A stretch of DNA of 64,000 nt from Rhodospirillales bacterium BBD 1991-14. GTDB taxonomy: Bacteria > Pseudomonadota > Alphaproteobacteria > Kiloniellales > Kiloniellaceae. This document shows, piece by piece, positions 26,939 through 37,187 of this stretch. Each line of letters opens with the position of its first letter. Position 1 is the stretch's first letter. The notes below the pieces were generated by a model. That model was given only the letters and a program-made list of their open reading frames with translations, did no database searches and was not told the origin of the DNA. The DNA lies in contig LYSY01000008.1 in assembly GCA_001657395.1 (NCBI GenBank), forward strand, positions 62,001-126,000, read 5' to 3'. The position numbers and the translations under genes are program-made.

Positions 26939-27949
26939 ATGATCATTCATCGCGAACTGCGGCGCGCTGCGCTGACCGGGGTCCTTCTGATCGCCACGGC
27001 CTGCGCTGCCTCCGCGGCCGAGCGCGAACGCCTGCAGATCGTCGGTTCCAAGGTGGTCTTTCCCCTGGCCGTCGCGGCGGCGGAGGCCTTTCACCTGAAG
27101 ACGGGGCGGCCGACACCGGTGGTGGAAGCCAACGGCACGGGCGAAGGCTTCGCCCTGTTCTGCGCCGGCAAGGGGGCCGAGCATCCGGACATCGCCACCG
27201 CCGAGCGGCGGATGACGGCAAGCGAGCAGCAGGGCTGCCGCAGCAGAGGAATCAGCGTCGCCGAGATCAAGATCGGCCACCGTGCCGTCGTGGTCGCGAA
27301 GGCGCGGCGCGGGCCCGCCCTGGCCCTGACGCACGCGCAGCTCTTCCAGGCCCTGGCGGCCCAGGTGCGGATCGACGGCCGCCCGGCTGACAATCCCTAC
27401 CGGCTGTGGAGTGACATCGACTTCTCCCTGCCGGTCACGCCGATTGCGGCCTTCGGCCCGCCGCCGACCAGCGCCCAGCGCGGCAGCTTCGATCGCCTGA
27501 TCATGACCGGGAACGGGCGCGCCGGGCGGAGCGCACAAGACAGCTCTGTCGAGATCAGAGGCGACGGCGTCTTCACCGAAATGCCCGCCGACGACCCGCA
27601 AAGCCTGTCACGGCTGGAGGCCAATCCGGCGGCCCTGGGCATCTTCGGCTTCACCTTCGCGCTGCAGAACAGCGCGCGTCTGCAGGCCGTCGCCATCGAC
27701 GGCGTCATCCCCAGCCCCGAGACCATCGCCGACGGCCGCTACCGCGCGGCCGAGCCGCTCTATATCTATGTGAAACGCGAACAGGTCGGGGCGGTGCCCG
27801 GCCTTGCCGACTACGCCGCCGAGATTTCGAGCGAGGCCGCGTCCGGCGACGGCGGCTACCTGGTGTGCCTCGGCCTCGTGCCGCTGCCGCCGGGCGAGCG
27901 CGACGCCCAACGCCAGTCCGCGGCCCGCCTTCCGGCTGCCAGGATGTAG
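26939..27949 (+). CDS. PstS-like phosphate-binding periplasmic protein (orphan)
   Basis: The 336-residue protein has a Sec signal peptide (ending near ASAAE) and the PstS-type binding motifs GSKVVFPLA, ANGTGEGFALFC and AERRM (usually NASR). It should bind phosphate or a similar oxyanion in the periplasm. The start at 26939 follows GGAGC. No pstC, pstA or pstB genes follow; the next gene is rfaD. It may serve a transporter elsewhere or act in sensing. Confidence 0.85.
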   Translation: MIIHRELRRAALTGVLLIATACAASAAERERLQIVGSKVVFPLAVAAAEAFHLKTGRPTPVVEANGTGEGFALFCAGKGAEHPDIATAERRMTASEQQGCRSRGISVAEIKIGHRAVVVAKARRGPALALTHAQLFQALAAQVRIDGRPADNPYRLWSDIDFSLPVTPIAAFGPPPTSAQRGSFDRLIMTGNGRAGRSAQDSSVEIRGDGVFTEMPADDPQSLSRLEANPAALGIFGFTFALQNSARLQAVAIDGVIPSPETIADGRYRAAEPLYIYVKREQVGAVPGLADYAAEISSEAASGDGGYLVCLGLVPLPPGERDAQRQSAARLPAARM

Positions 27950-28070
27950 AGACGCTCCTCAGGGCCGGGTTGGCGCCGGCCGACACCGGACTTGCCCCGG
28001 CTTTGCCCGGCCACCTATAAGGAGCGGCGCCCGAAACGGGCCTTCGTGCGACTGGAGGACCTGCCTGCCC

Positions 28071-29054
28071 ATGCTTCTCGTCACCGGCGGTGCCGGCTTC
28101 ATCGGCTCCAACCTCGTGGCCGCCCTGGCGGAACGGGATCGGCCGGTGGTGGTCTGCGACCGCCTGGGCCAGGGCGACAAGTGGCGCAATCTGGCCCACC
28201 ACGCGATCGAGGACGTGATCCCGCCGGAGGAACTGCCGGACTTCCTGCGCTGGGCCGAGGGCCGGCTGAGCGCGGTCTTCCACATGGGCGCCATCTCCGC
28301 AACGACCGAGACCGACGGCGATGCGCTGATGGCCAACAACTTCCGGCTCTCCAAGGTGTTCTGGGACCACTGCGCGCGCGAGGAAATCCCGCTGATCTAC
28401 GCTTCTTCCGCCGCCACCTACGGCGACGGCGCGGAGGGTTTCGACGACAGCGCCGAAAGCGCCCATCTGGCACGCCTCCGGCCGCTGAACGGCTACGGCT
28501 GGAGCAAGCATCTCTTCGACCGCTGGGTGCAGCGCCGCCTCGCCGCCGAGGCCCCGGCACCGCCGCAGTGGGCGGGCCTGAAGTTCTTCAACGTCTACGG
28601 GCCCAACGAGTACCACAAGGGCGGCCAGGCCAGCGTCGCCTGGCACCTCTTCGGCCAGCTCAGCCGCGGCGAGCCGGCCCGCCTCTTCCAATCGCACCAC
28701 CCGGACTATCCGGACGGCGGCCAGCTGCGCGATTTCATCTGGGTCGGGGACTGCGTTCAGGTGATGCTCTGGCTGCTGGACAGCCCCGCGGTGAGCGGCC
28801 TCTTCAACGTCGGCACCGGCAAGGCGCGCAGCTTCGCCGATCTCGCGCGCGCCGTCTTTTCCGCCATGGACCGGCCGGAGAACATCCGCTACGTACCGAC
28901 CCCGGAGGAGATCCGCGAAAAGTATCAGTACTTCACCGAAGCGAAGATGGCGCGCCTGCGCAGCGCCGGCTACGACCGGCCCTTCACCGAACTGGAGGAT
29001 GGGGTGGCGCGCTACGTGAAAGACTATCTCCAGAAGCCCGACCCCTATCTCTGA
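28071..29054 (+). CDS. rfaD: ADP-L-glycero-D-manno-heptose 6-epimerase
   Basis: Short-chain dehydrogenase-type epimerase (RfaD/HldD) of 327 residues, last step of heptose nucleotide synthesis for the LPS core. NADP turn TGGAGFIGSN (at 5-14), Ser/Tyr/Lys triad in YASSAATYGDG and YGWSK, and family stretches FFNVYGPNEYHKG and RDFIWVGD. The start at 28071 follows CTGGAGGA. It is first in a co-directional run with lgt, the MidA-like gene and pgeF, though the other heptose genes are absent. Confidence 0.95.
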   Translation: MLLVTGGAGFIGSNLVAALAERDRPVVVCDRLGQGDKWRNLAHHAIEDVIPPEELPDFLRWAEGRLSAVFHMGAISATTETDGDALMANNFRLSKVFWDHCAREEIPLIYASSAATYGDGAEGFDDSAESAHLARLRPLNGYGWSKHLFDRWVQRRLAAEAPAPPQWAGLKFFNVYGPNEYHKGGQASVAWHLFGQLSRGEPARLFQSHHPDYPDGGQLRDFIWVGDCVQVMLWLLDSPAVSGLFNVGTGKARSFADLARAVFSAMDRPENIRYVPTPEEIREKYQYFTEAKMARLRSAGYDRPFTELEDGVARYVKDYLQKPDPYL

Positions 29055-29060
29055 GGCTCC

Positions 29061-29891
29061 ATGGCCGAGACCCCGATCCCGACCTTCCTGGTTCTGCAGC
29101 ATCCGAACTTCGATCCGGTCGCCGTCAGTATCTGGATCTTCGATGTGCGCTGGTATGCGCTGGCCTATATCGCCGGCCTCATCCTCGCCTGGCTCTACTG
29201 CCGCTGGATGACAAAGTTGCCGCCCAACCGCCTCAAGCCCGTCGACTTCGACGATTTCCTGCTCTGGGCGACACTGGGCGTGGTGCTGGGCGGGCGGCTC
29301 GGCTACGTGCTGTTCTACAAACCCGGCTACTACCTGCAGAACCCGCTGGAGATCCTCATCATTTGGCAGGGCGGCATGAGCTTTCACGGCGGCATGCTGG
29401 GGGTTCTGGCAGCCATCCTGTTGTTCACGCGCAGCCGCGGCGTCAGCTACTTCACCCTCTCGGACATCGTCGGGGCCGCCACGCCCATCGGGCTGTTCCT
29501 CGGCCGCGTCGCCAACTTCATCAACGGAGAACTCTTCGGACGGGCTGCCGATCCCGAGACCGTGCCCTGGGCCATGATCTTCCCTCATCCCGAGGCCGGC
29601 CCCATCGCGCGCCACCCCAGCCAACTCTACGAAGCTCTGCTGGAAGGCCTGCTGCTCTTCGTCGTGCTCTACCTCATGGTGCGCCGCGGCGCCCTGCAGC
29701 GCACCGGGCTGATCTCCGGCGTCTTCATGATGGGCTACGCCGTAACGCGCAGCGTGGCGGAAATCTACCGCGAGCCCGACGCTTTCCTTGGCTTCATCGT
29801 CCAGGGCATCACCATGGGCCAGGTGCTCTCGCTGCCCATGTTCCTGGTCGGCCTGGTGGTCACGGTCTGGGCGCTGCGGCAGCGCGCCTGA
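29061..29891 (+). CDS. lgt: Prolipoprotein diacylglyceryl transferase
   Basis: Inner-membrane enzyme that moves diacylglycerol from phosphatidylglycerol to the lipobox Cys of prolipoproteins. The 276-residue protein has about seven membrane segments, the family signature GRVANFINGELFGR and the conserved SFHGGMLG. It starts six bases after the rfaD stop, so translation is probably coupled. Confidence 0.96.
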   Translation: MAETPIPTFLVLQHPNFDPVAVSIWIFDVRWYALAYIAGLILAWLYCRWMTKLPPNRLKPVDFDDFLLWATLGVVLGGRLGYVLFYKPGYYLQNPLEILIIWQGGMSFHGGMLGVLAAILLFTRSRGVSYFTLSDIVGAATPIGLFLGRVANFINGELFGRAADPETVPWAMIFPHPEAGPIARHPSQLYEALLEGLLLFVVLYLMVRRGALQRTGLISGVFMMGYAVTRSVAEIYREPDAFLGFIVQGITMGQVLSLPMFLVGLVVTVWALRQRA

Positions 29892-29933
29892 TCCGGCCCG
29901 CGCCCCGAACCGCCCCCGAACCGCTGGCCCGAC

Positions 29934-31058
29934 ATGGCTCTCCTGGACGAACTGCTGACCCGGATCGAGCGCCAGGGCCCGCTCACGCTCGCCGACTACA
30001 TGGGGCTCTGCCTCACCCATCCGCAGCACGGCTACTACATGGCGGGCGACCCCTTCGGCGCGCCGCGCGCGGCGGGCGGCGACTTCGTGACGGCGCCGGA
30101 GATCAGCCAGATGTTCGGCGAACTGATCGGCCTGTGGTGCGCCGATACCTGGCTGCGCCTGGGCAGCCCCGACCCCTGCCTGCTGGTGGAGCTGGGGCCG
30201 GGCCGCGGCACCCTGATGGCCGATGCGCTGCGGGCCGCACGCGCCCTGCCCGGCTTTCCGGAGGCGCTGCGGATCCACCTGGTGGAGGTCAGTCCGGCCC
30301 TGCGCCGGCAGCAGGAGGCGGCCCTGGCCCCCTATTCGGCCGGCCGGGCAGTGACCTGGATGGATTCCCTGGCCGCACTGCCCGACGGCCCGCTGTTGCT
30401 GATCGCCAACGAGTTCTTCGATGCCCTGCCGGTGCGCCAGTTCGAGCAGACCGCCGATGGCTGGGCGGAGCGGGTCGTGGTGGCGGACGGCGAGGACGGC
30501 CTGGCCATGGCTCTGGCGGCGCCCTCCCCGCTCAACGCGTCGCTAATTCCGCCGGGCCTGCGCGGCGCGCCGGCCGGCAGCCTGGCCGAGCTTTGCCCCC
30601 AGGGCCTCAGCCTTGCAGCCTATCTGGGCGCGCGGCTGGCACAACAGGGCGGCGCAGCCCTGATCGTCGACTACGGCCCCGCCGTCCCCACCGCCGGCGC
30701 CACGCTCCAGGCGCTCCGCCGCCACCGCCGCCATGACGTGCTGGCCGATCCCGGCAGCGCGGATCTGACCGCCCACGTCGACTTCCAAAGCCTCGCCGAA
30801 GCCGCCGAGGCCAAAGGTGCGCGGGCCTTCGGGCCTGTCGAACAGGGCGTTTTCCTGCAAGCGCTGGGCATCGACGCCCGCGCCGAGGCCCTGGCCGAAG
30901 CCGCACCGGCCAAGGCTGAGGAGATCACGGCGGCGCGGCGGCGGCTGACGGCGTCCGAACAGATGGGCAGTCTCTTCAAGGCGCTGGCGCTGACCGCGCC
31001 CGGTCTGGAAACGCCTGCCGGTTTTCCCGAGCGGCATCCAGGCAGGGACCCAACATGA
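29934..31058 (+). CDS. Class I SAM methyltransferase, MidA/NDUFAF7 family
   Basis: The 374-residue protein has the SAM motif LVELGPGRGTLMADALRA and the MidA signatures YYMAGDPFGAPRAAGGDFVTAPEIS and ANEFFDALPVRQF. The mitochondrial homologue NDUFAF7 dimethylates an Arg of a complex I subunit. Whether bacterial members do the same is inferred. It follows lgt by 42 bases and precedes pgeF, a common alphaproteobacterial order. Confidence 0.92.
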   Translation: MALLDELLTRIERQGPLTLADYMGLCLTHPQHGYYMAGDPFGAPRAAGGDFVTAPEISQMFGELIGLWCADTWLRLGSPDPCLLVELGPGRGTLMADALRAARALPGFPEALRIHLVEVSPALRRQQEAALAPYSAGRAVTWMDSLAALPDGPLLLIANEFFDALPVRQFEQTADGWAERVVVADGEDGLAMALAAPSPLNASLIPPGLRGAPAGSLAELCPQGLSLAAYLGARLAQQGGAALIVDYGPAVPTAGATLQALRRHRRHDVLADPGSADLTAHVDFQSLAEAAEAKGARAFGPVEQGVFLQALGIDARAEALAEAAPAKAEEITAARRRLTASEQMGSLFKALALTAPGLETPAGFPERHPGRDPT

Positions 31059-31103
31059 ACGCAGCCCTATCGCCGGCCGCAAGACGGGGATAGAGTCGCC
31101 GGC

Positions 31104-31871
31104 ATGCTTACGGTCGCAGCCCTCAATGACACCGCCTCGGTCAGGCACGGATTCTTCTCGCGCAACGGCGGGGTGAGCGAAGGCCTCTTCGCCAGCCTCA
31201 ACTGCGGCTACGGCTCGGGCGATGCGCCCGAACACGTGACCGAGAACCGCCGCCGCGCCATGGCGCGGATCGACCTGGAAGAGGCGCGGCTGGTGACCGC
31301 CTATCAGGTCCACTCCCCCGATGTGGTTGAGGTGAAAGAGCCCTGGCGGCGCGAGGACGCCCCCAAGGCCGACGCCATGGTGACCCGCGCGCGCGGCGTT
31401 GCGCTGGGCATCCTGACCGCCGACTGCGTGCCGGTGCTGCTGGCCGACCCGGAGGCCGAAGTGATCGGCGCCGCCCATGCCGGCTGGAAGGGCGCGCTGA
31501 CCGGCGTGCTGGAGGCGACCGTCTCTGCGATGACGGCGCTCGGCGCGCGACCTGCGGCGATCCAGGTGGGCATCGGCCCTGCGATCTCCCAGCGCTCCTA
31601 CGAAGTGGGGCCGGAGTTTCCGGACCCTTTTCTGGAGCAGGACGACCGCAACGCCGACTTCTTCTGCCCCGGCAAGCGCGCCGGCCATTCCCATTTCGAC
31701 CTCAAGGGCTACGTCGCCCGCCGCCTGGTCGGCGCGGGGCTGACGGCCATCCAGACCCTGCCCTGCGACACCTGCGCCGAAGACGGCCGCTTCTTCAGCT
31801 ATCGCCGCGCCTGCCTGCGCCGGGAGCCGGACTACGGCCGCGGCCTCTCCGCCATTTACCTGGAACCCTGA
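31104..31871 (+). CDS. pgeF: Peptidoglycan editing factor, laccase-domain protein
   Basis: The 255-residue PgeF/YfiH family protein has metal ligands visible as His in AYQVHSPDV, Cys in TADCVPVLLAD and His in AAHAGWKG. In E. coli it removes wrongly incorporated residues from peptidoglycan precursors, and related proteins act on nucleosides or polyphenols. It lies 45 bases after the MidA-like gene. Confidence 0.94.
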   Translation: MLTVAALNDTASVRHGFFSRNGGVSEGLFASLNCGYGSGDAPEHVTENRRRAMARIDLEEARLVTAYQVHSPDVVEVKEPWRREDAPKADAMVTRARGVALGILTADCVPVLLADPEAEVIGAAHAGWKGALTGVLEATVSAMTALGARPAAIQVGIGPAISQRSYEVGPEFPDPFLEQDDRNADFFCPGKRAGHSHFDLKGYVARRLVGAGLTAIQTLPCDTCAEDGRFFSYRRACLRREPDYGRGLSAIYLEP

Positions 31872-31907
31872 GTCCGCCCAACCCCGATACCCTGAAAGCC
31901 GAGCACG

Positions 31908-33059
31908 ATGCCCCTGCACTTCTCCGAGGAGGAGCTGGCCGAGCGCCGGGCCAGAACCTGCCGCCTGCTGGACGACCGCGGCCTGGACGGCCTTTTGATG
32001 TTCCGCCAGGAATCCATGTACTACCTGACCGGCTACGACACCTTCGGCTATTGCTTCGTCCAGTGCCTCTACCTGGGCGCCGACGGCCGGACCGTGCTGC
32101 TGACCCGGGCGCCGGACCTGCGCCAGGCGCAGCAGACCTCCACCATCGAGGACATCCGCGTCTGGGTCGACCATCCGGAGGCCGAGCCGTTCCGGGACCT
32201 GCGGGCCATCCTTGAGGAGGCCGGCTGCGCCGGCAAAAAGCTGGGTGTGGAGTACGAGGCCTACGGCCTGACCGCCGCCAACGGCAAGCGCCTGGACACC
32301 GCGCTGGACGGCTTCTGCCACCTCGGCGATGCCTCGGACCTGGTGACCCGCCTGCGGGCGGTGAAGAGCCCGCAGGAGATCGCCTATGTCCGCGAGGCCG
32401 CGAAGCTGGCCGATGCGGCCTGGCAGGCGGCCCTGGACACCGCCGGCCCCGGGGCCTTCGAGGGCGCGATCCTGGCCGCCATGCACGGGGCCATTTTCTC
32501 AGGCGGCGGCGACGACCCGGGCAACGAGTTCATCATCGGCTCCGGCCCCCAGGCGCTGCTCTGCCGCTACCACACGGGCCGTCGCCACCTGGACACCCGG
32601 GACCAGCTGACCCTGGAGTGGGCCGGCACCTACCGCCACTACCACGCCGCCATGATGCGTACCCTGCCGATCGGCCAGCCGCTGCCCCTGCACCGGGAGA
32701 TGCATGCCGTCGCCCACGACGCCCTGCTGGCGGTGGAGGAGCGCCTCAAGCCCGGCAACACCTTCGGCGAGGCCTTCGATGCCCATGGAACGGTGATGGA
32801 CGCTGCCGGCTATGCCGCCCACCGCCTGAACGCCTGCGGCTACTCCCTGGGCACGACCTTCGCACCGACCTGGATGGACTGGCCCATGCTCTATCACGGC
32901 AATCCGGCGGTTTTGGTTCCCGGCATGGTGGTGTTCTGCCATATGATCATCTTCAATTCCGAGGCCGGGGTTGCCATGACCCTGGGCCGCACGAATCTAG
33001 TGACCGAGGGCGGCGCGGAGCCGCTCTCCCACGCCGGGCTGGATCTGGAAAGCCGCTGA
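31908..33059 (+). CDS. M24-family hydrolase lacking the usual metal ligands
   Basis: The 383-residue protein has the creatinase/prolidase two-domain layout: an N-terminal domain (LDGLLMFRQESMYYLTGYDTFG) and a C-terminal pita-bread domain. In metal-dependent members the first Asp ligand lies in a VxxDxG stretch and the second in a DxTR. Here they read LEWAGTYRHYHAAMMRT, so the first is Glu and the second Met or Ala. The usual metal-binding His is replaced in GYSLGTTFAP. It is more like creatinase or ectoine-hydrolase relatives than like aminopeptidase P. It probably hydrolyses a small C-N bond substrate without two metals. Confidence 0.82.
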   Translation: MPLHFSEEELAERRARTCRLLDDRGLDGLLMFRQESMYYLTGYDTFGYCFVQCLYLGADGRTVLLTRAPDLRQAQQTSTIEDIRVWVDHPEAEPFRDLRAILEEAGCAGKKLGVEYEAYGLTAANGKRLDTALDGFCHLGDASDLVTRLRAVKSPQEIAYVREAAKLADAAWQAALDTAGPGAFEGAILAAMHGAIFSGGGDDPGNEFIIGSGPQALLCRYHTGRRHLDTRDQLTLEWAGTYRHYHAAMMRTLPIGQPLPLHREMHAVAHDALLAVEERLKPGNTFGEAFDAHGTVMDAAGYAAHRLNACGYSLGTTFAPTWMDWPMLYHGNPAVLVPGMVVFCHMIIFNSEAGVAMTLGRTNLVTEGGAEPLSHAGLDLESR

Positions 33060-33113
33060 CCCGGCTGAGGAACCAGGGCTGAAGAATCAGGGCCCAACAG
33101 TTAGGGAGGTCCC

Positions 33114-33182
33114 ATGCCTCATATGGCCTTCTTTGTCATGTTCCTGCTGCTGGGCCTGCTGGCGAGCTGCTTCCTGATGTAG
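33114..33182 (+). CDS. Candidate 22-residue membrane peptide
   Basis: ATG at 33114 follows AGGGAGGT (33102-33109) with 4 bases between, and opens a 22-codon frame ending in TAG at 33180-33182. The peptide (MPHMAFFVMFLLLGLLASCF and two more residues) is one hydrophobic helix long enough to cross the membrane. It lies after the M24 gene and 281 bases before prs. The LLASC stretch looks like a lipobox, but so little follows the Cys that lipoprotein processing is improbable. The ribosome site and the composition make it a good small-protein candidate. Function is unknown. Confidence 0.45.
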   Translation: MPHMAFFVMFLLLGLLASCFLM

Positions 33183-33463
33183 CGGCGGCCCCGCGCCACG
33201 GCCCCCGCAGCAGCGGTCGAGGCTTCGGATTTCGGGGCGCGTTGACCGTTATCGGGCGCCCCCGGAACTCTGTCACATTTTGTCCATCCAAGGACGTTTA
33301 CAGGCCCCAAGCGCGTTGATATGGTCCCGCCGCCCGGGCCGGAGAGACCGATCGGGACAAGGGGGAAAGCCAGGGGAAATCTCCGGGGGAGCCTCTTTGC
33401 CGGCGCCCTCTCTTCCCTGCCCGCAGATCCGCGCAGTGCCAAGGCCCAGCTAGGGGTGTAGCG

Positions 33464-34408
<945 letters not shown>

Positions 34409-34504
34409 CGCCCGGCAGGAACGCAGGTTTCAGTCATCCGACGCCGGCACCCCTGGAGGCCGGGTCGGACCAGCGGGCAGAGCCTTTGTGTCCCTGCCCT
34501 TCGT

Positions 34505-34520
34505 GCCTCCCGCGGGAGGC
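34505..34520. repeat. Perfect 16-bp palindrome before rplY
   Basis: GCCTCCCGCGGGAGGC is its own reverse complement and is followed by TTTGTGTG. It lies 23 bases upstream of the rplY start, in the prs-rplY gap. It may be a short hairpin in the leader or the prs terminator. Confidence 0.5.
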
Positions 34521-34543
34521 TTTGTGTGTAAGGAGAGACAGCG

Positions 34544-35224
34544 ATGTCTGAGATTGTCGATCTTCCCGCCAGCGCGCGGGAACGGGCCGGGAAGGGGCCA
34601 GCCCGGGCAGCACGTCGCGCCGGCCAGGTGCCGGGCGTGATCTATGGTGCCAAAAAAGACCCCATCATGATTGCCGTGGAAAACCGGCAGCTGAACAAGC
34701 TGCTGCACAGCGGCGGTTTCTTTTCCACCCTGTTCAACATCAAGGTGGGCAGCGCTTCCGAGCGCGTGCTGCCGCGTGACGTGCAGTTCGACCCGGTGAC
34801 CGACCAGCCGGTCCATGTCGACTTCCTGCGCGTCTCCGCCGCCACGACGGTGACCGTTCAGGTGCCCGTCACCTTCCTGAACGAAGACCAGTCCCCGGGC
34901 CTGGTCGGCGGCGGCGTGCTGAACGTGGTGCGCTACGAGGTCGAGCTGACCTGCCGCGCCGACGCCATTCCCCAGCAGATCGAGATCGATCTCGCGGGCC
35001 TGGAAATCGGCGACGGCGTGCACATCTCCATGGTCAGTCTGCCGGACGGCGTCGAGCCGACCATCACCGACCGCGACTTCACCATCGCCACCATCGCCGC
35101 GCCGACGGTGGTGAAGGACGAGGCTGCCGAAGCGGCTGCCGAAGCCGCGGCGGAAGGCGAAGCGGCCGGCGAGGCCGAAGCACCGGCGGAAGCCACGGGC
35201 GAGAGCGAGGGCGGCGAGAGCTAA
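34544..35224 (+). CDS. rplY: Ribosomal protein L25 (CTC/TL5 type)
   Basis: 5S rRNA-binding protein of the large subunit. The 226-residue protein has the L25 domain (about 1-92; RRAGQVPGVIYGAKKD), the CTC/TL5 beta domain (about 95-185) and an acidic, Ala/Glu-rich tail. The start at 34544 follows AAGGAGAGA. It lies before pth, a conserved pairing. Confidence 0.96.
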   Translation: MSEIVDLPASARERAGKGPARAARRAGQVPGVIYGAKKDPIMIAVENRQLNKLLHSGGFFSTLFNIKVGSASERVLPRDVQFDPVTDQPVHVDFLRVSAATTVTVQVPVTFLNEDQSPGLVGGGVLNVVRYEVELTCRADAIPQQIEIDLAGLEIGDGVHISMVSLPDGVEPTITDRDFTIATIAAPTVVKDEAAEAAAEAAAEGEAAGEAEAPAEATGESEGGES

Positions 35225-35233
35225 GCCTGCTCC

Positions 35234-35262
35234 CGGCGGCTCCGGTCTGCCCGGAGCCGCCG
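35234..35262. terminator. Perfect 12-bp hairpin between rplY and pth
   Basis: CGGCGGCTCCGG and CCGGAGCCGCCG are perfect 12-bp arms around TCTGC. It is followed by CCTTACG, not a T-run, so it is a weak intrinsic terminator at best, or an mRNA-stabilising hairpin. It ends 22 bases before the pth start. Confidence 0.55.
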
Positions 35263-35284
35263 CCTTACGCTACGGGAGGCCCGC

Positions 35285-36013
35285 ATGCTGCTGCTTGTCG
35301 GGCTCGGCAATCCGGGCCCCCGCTATGCGCAGAACCGGCACAACATCGGCTTCATGGCGGTGGACGAGATCGTCCGCCGCTACGGCTTTTCGCCCTGGCG
35401 CAAGCGCTTCCAGGCGGAGACCGCCGAAGGCCGGATGGCCGGCGACAAGGTGCTGGCGATGAAGCCGCAGACCTACATGAACGAGTCCGGCCGCGCGGTC
35501 GGCGAGGCCCTGCGCTTTTTCAAGCTGGAGCCCGAAGACGTCATCGTGCTCTACGACGAGATCGACCTGGCGCCCGGCAAGCTGCGGGTCAAGTGCGGCG
35601 GCGGCAGCGGCGGCCACAACGGCATCCGCAGCCTGGAGTCCCACATCGGCAAGGAGTTCTGGCGCGTGCGCCTGGGCGTCGGTCATCCCGGCGACAAGGA
35701 GCGGGTGCATGGACACGTCCTGAGCGACTTCGCCAAGGCGGACCAGCCCTGGCTGGAGAAGCTGCTCGACGCCGTGGCGGCGGAGCTGCCGACACTCGCG
35801 CGCGGCGATGCGCCCCACTTCATGACCAAGGTGGCCGAGGCCATCAACCCGCGGCCTCCCAAGAAAGAGCGCCCGGTCAAAAAAGAAGGCCCGGCCAAAC
35901 AGGAGCGCCGGGCCGAGAAAGAAGGCCCTAAGCCGCCCCAACGTGACCCCGCCGAGCCCGGAGGCAAGTCTCCAGCCAAGGACGGCGAAACCCCTTCCAC
36001 AGAGACCGGCTGA
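35285..36013 (+). CDS. pth: Peptidyl-tRNA hydrolase
   Basis: Releases peptides from peptidyl-tRNA that has dropped off ribosomes. Motifs: [19 protein letters not shown] with catalytic His19 and Asn10, then [11 protein letters not shown] and the [18 protein letters not shown] stretch. The core ends near residue 190. A further 50 residues are a Lys/Pro/Glu-rich tail, longer than the usual 190-200 residue protein. ychF follows 3 bases later. Confidence 0.95.
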   Translation: MLLLVGLGNPGPRYAQNRHNIGFMAVDEIVRRYGFSPWRKRFQAETAEGRMAGDKVLAMKPQTYMNESGRAVGEALRFFKLEPEDVIVLYDEIDLAPGKLRVKCGGGSGGHNGIRSLESHIGKEFWRVRLGVGHPGDKERVHGHVLSDFAKADQPWLEKLLDAVAAELPTLARGDAPHFMTKVAEAINPRPPKKERPVKKEGPAKQERRAEKEGPKPPQRDPAEPGGKSPAKDGETPSTETG

Positions 36014-36016
36014 CCC

Positions 36017-37114
36017 ATGGGATTCAATTGCGGTATCGTCGGCCTGCCCAACGTCGGCAAGTCGACCCTCTTCAACGCGCTGACCGAGACCGCTGCCGCC
36101 GAGGCCGCGAACTATCCCTTCTGCACCATCGAGCCCAACGTCGGGCGCGTGCCGGTGCCGGACCCGCGCCTCGACCGTCTGGCGGAGATCGGCAAGTCGG
36201 CCAAGGTCATTCCCACCTACCTGGAATTCGTCGACATCGCCGGCCTGGTGCGCGGCGCCTCCAAGGGCGAGGGCCTGGGCAACCAGTTCCTCGCCAACAT
36301 CCGCGAGGTCGACGCCATCGTCCATGTGCTGCGCTGCTTCGAAGGTGAGGTCACCCATGTCGACGGCTCGGTCGACCCGATCCGCGATGCCGAGACCGTG
36401 GAGACCGAACTGCTGCTGGCCGACCTGGAGTCGGCCGAGAAGCAGCGTGACGCCGGCGTGAAGCGGGCGCGCGGCAACGACAAGGAAGCCAAGGAGCGCC
36501 TGGCCGTGCTGGAGCCGGTCATCGCGGCGCTGCAGGACGGCAAGCCGGCCCGCAGCGTCACCCTCAGCGACGACCAGCAGCCGGCCTTCCGCCAGTTGCA
36601 GCTCCTCACCGCCAAGCCGGTGCTCTATGCGGCCAACGTGGAAGAGGAAAACGCCGCGTCAGGCAACGCCCACTCCGCCCGGGTGGCCGAGCGCGCGGCG
36701 GCGGAGGGCGGCGCCTGCGTCGTGGTCTCCGCGGCCATCGAGGCGGAGGTGGCGGCCCTGGAAGATCCGGAAGAAAAGCGCGAGTTCCTGGAAACCCTTG
36801 GCCTGGAGGAGACCGGCCTCGCCCGCATCATCCGCGCCGGCTACGAATTGCTGGACCTCGTCACCTTCTTCACCGTCGGCCCCAAGGAAGCGCGCGCCTG
36901 GACCGTCAAGCGCCACAGCCGCGCGCCGCAGGCCGCCGGCGTCATCCACACCGACTTCGAGCGCGGCTTCATCCGCGCCGAGACCATCGCCTACGACGAC
37001 TTCGTCGCCTGCAACGGCGAACAGGGGGCCAAGGAAGCCGGCAAGATGCGCGCCGAAGGCAAGGACTACGTCGCCTCCGACGGCGACGTCTTCCACTTCC
37101 GCTTCAACGTGTGA
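36017..37114 (+). CDS. ychF: Ribosome-binding ATPase YchF
   Basis: OBG-family P-loop protein of 365 residues. G1 is GLPNVGKST (9-17), the switch motif is [20 protein letters not shown], and the NKxD position reads NVEEEN, the change that makes YchF prefer ATP. A C-terminal TGS domain ([21 protein letters not shown]) completes the family layout. Paired with pth in many alphaproteobacteria. Confidence 0.97.
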   Translation: MGFNCGIVGLPNVGKSTLFNALTETAAAEAANYPFCTIEPNVGRVPVPDPRLDRLAEIGKSAKVIPTYLEFVDIAGLVRGASKGEGLGNQFLANIREVDAIVHVLRCFEGEVTHVDGSVDPIRDAETVETELLLADLESAEKQRDAGVKRARGNDKEAKERLAVLEPVIAALQDGKPARSVTLSDDQQPAFRQLQLLTAKPVLYAANVEEENAASGNAHSARVAERAAAEGGACVVVSAAIEAEVAALEDPEEKREFLETLGLEETGLARIIRAGYELLDLVTFFTVGPKEARAWTVKRHSRAPQAAGVIHTDFERGFIRAETIAYDDFVACNGEQGAKEAGKMRAEGKDYVASDGDVFHFRFNV

Positions 37115-37187
37115 ACGCCCGATAGGGGATTTGCGACAAAGGCCCGGTGCACCCAGCGATCCTTAAGCCCGTCGAAGGAGCAGAGAG

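Noticed and set aside
27705-30278. An 857-codon frame on the minus strand under rfaD and lgt
   Set aside because: The plus-strand genes show clear families. The antisense product is repetitive and has no motif.
33168-33182. Lipoprotein signal in the 22-residue peptide
   Set aside because: LLASC looks like a lipobox, but only three residues follow the Cys, too few for a mature lipoprotein. A membrane peptide is more likely.
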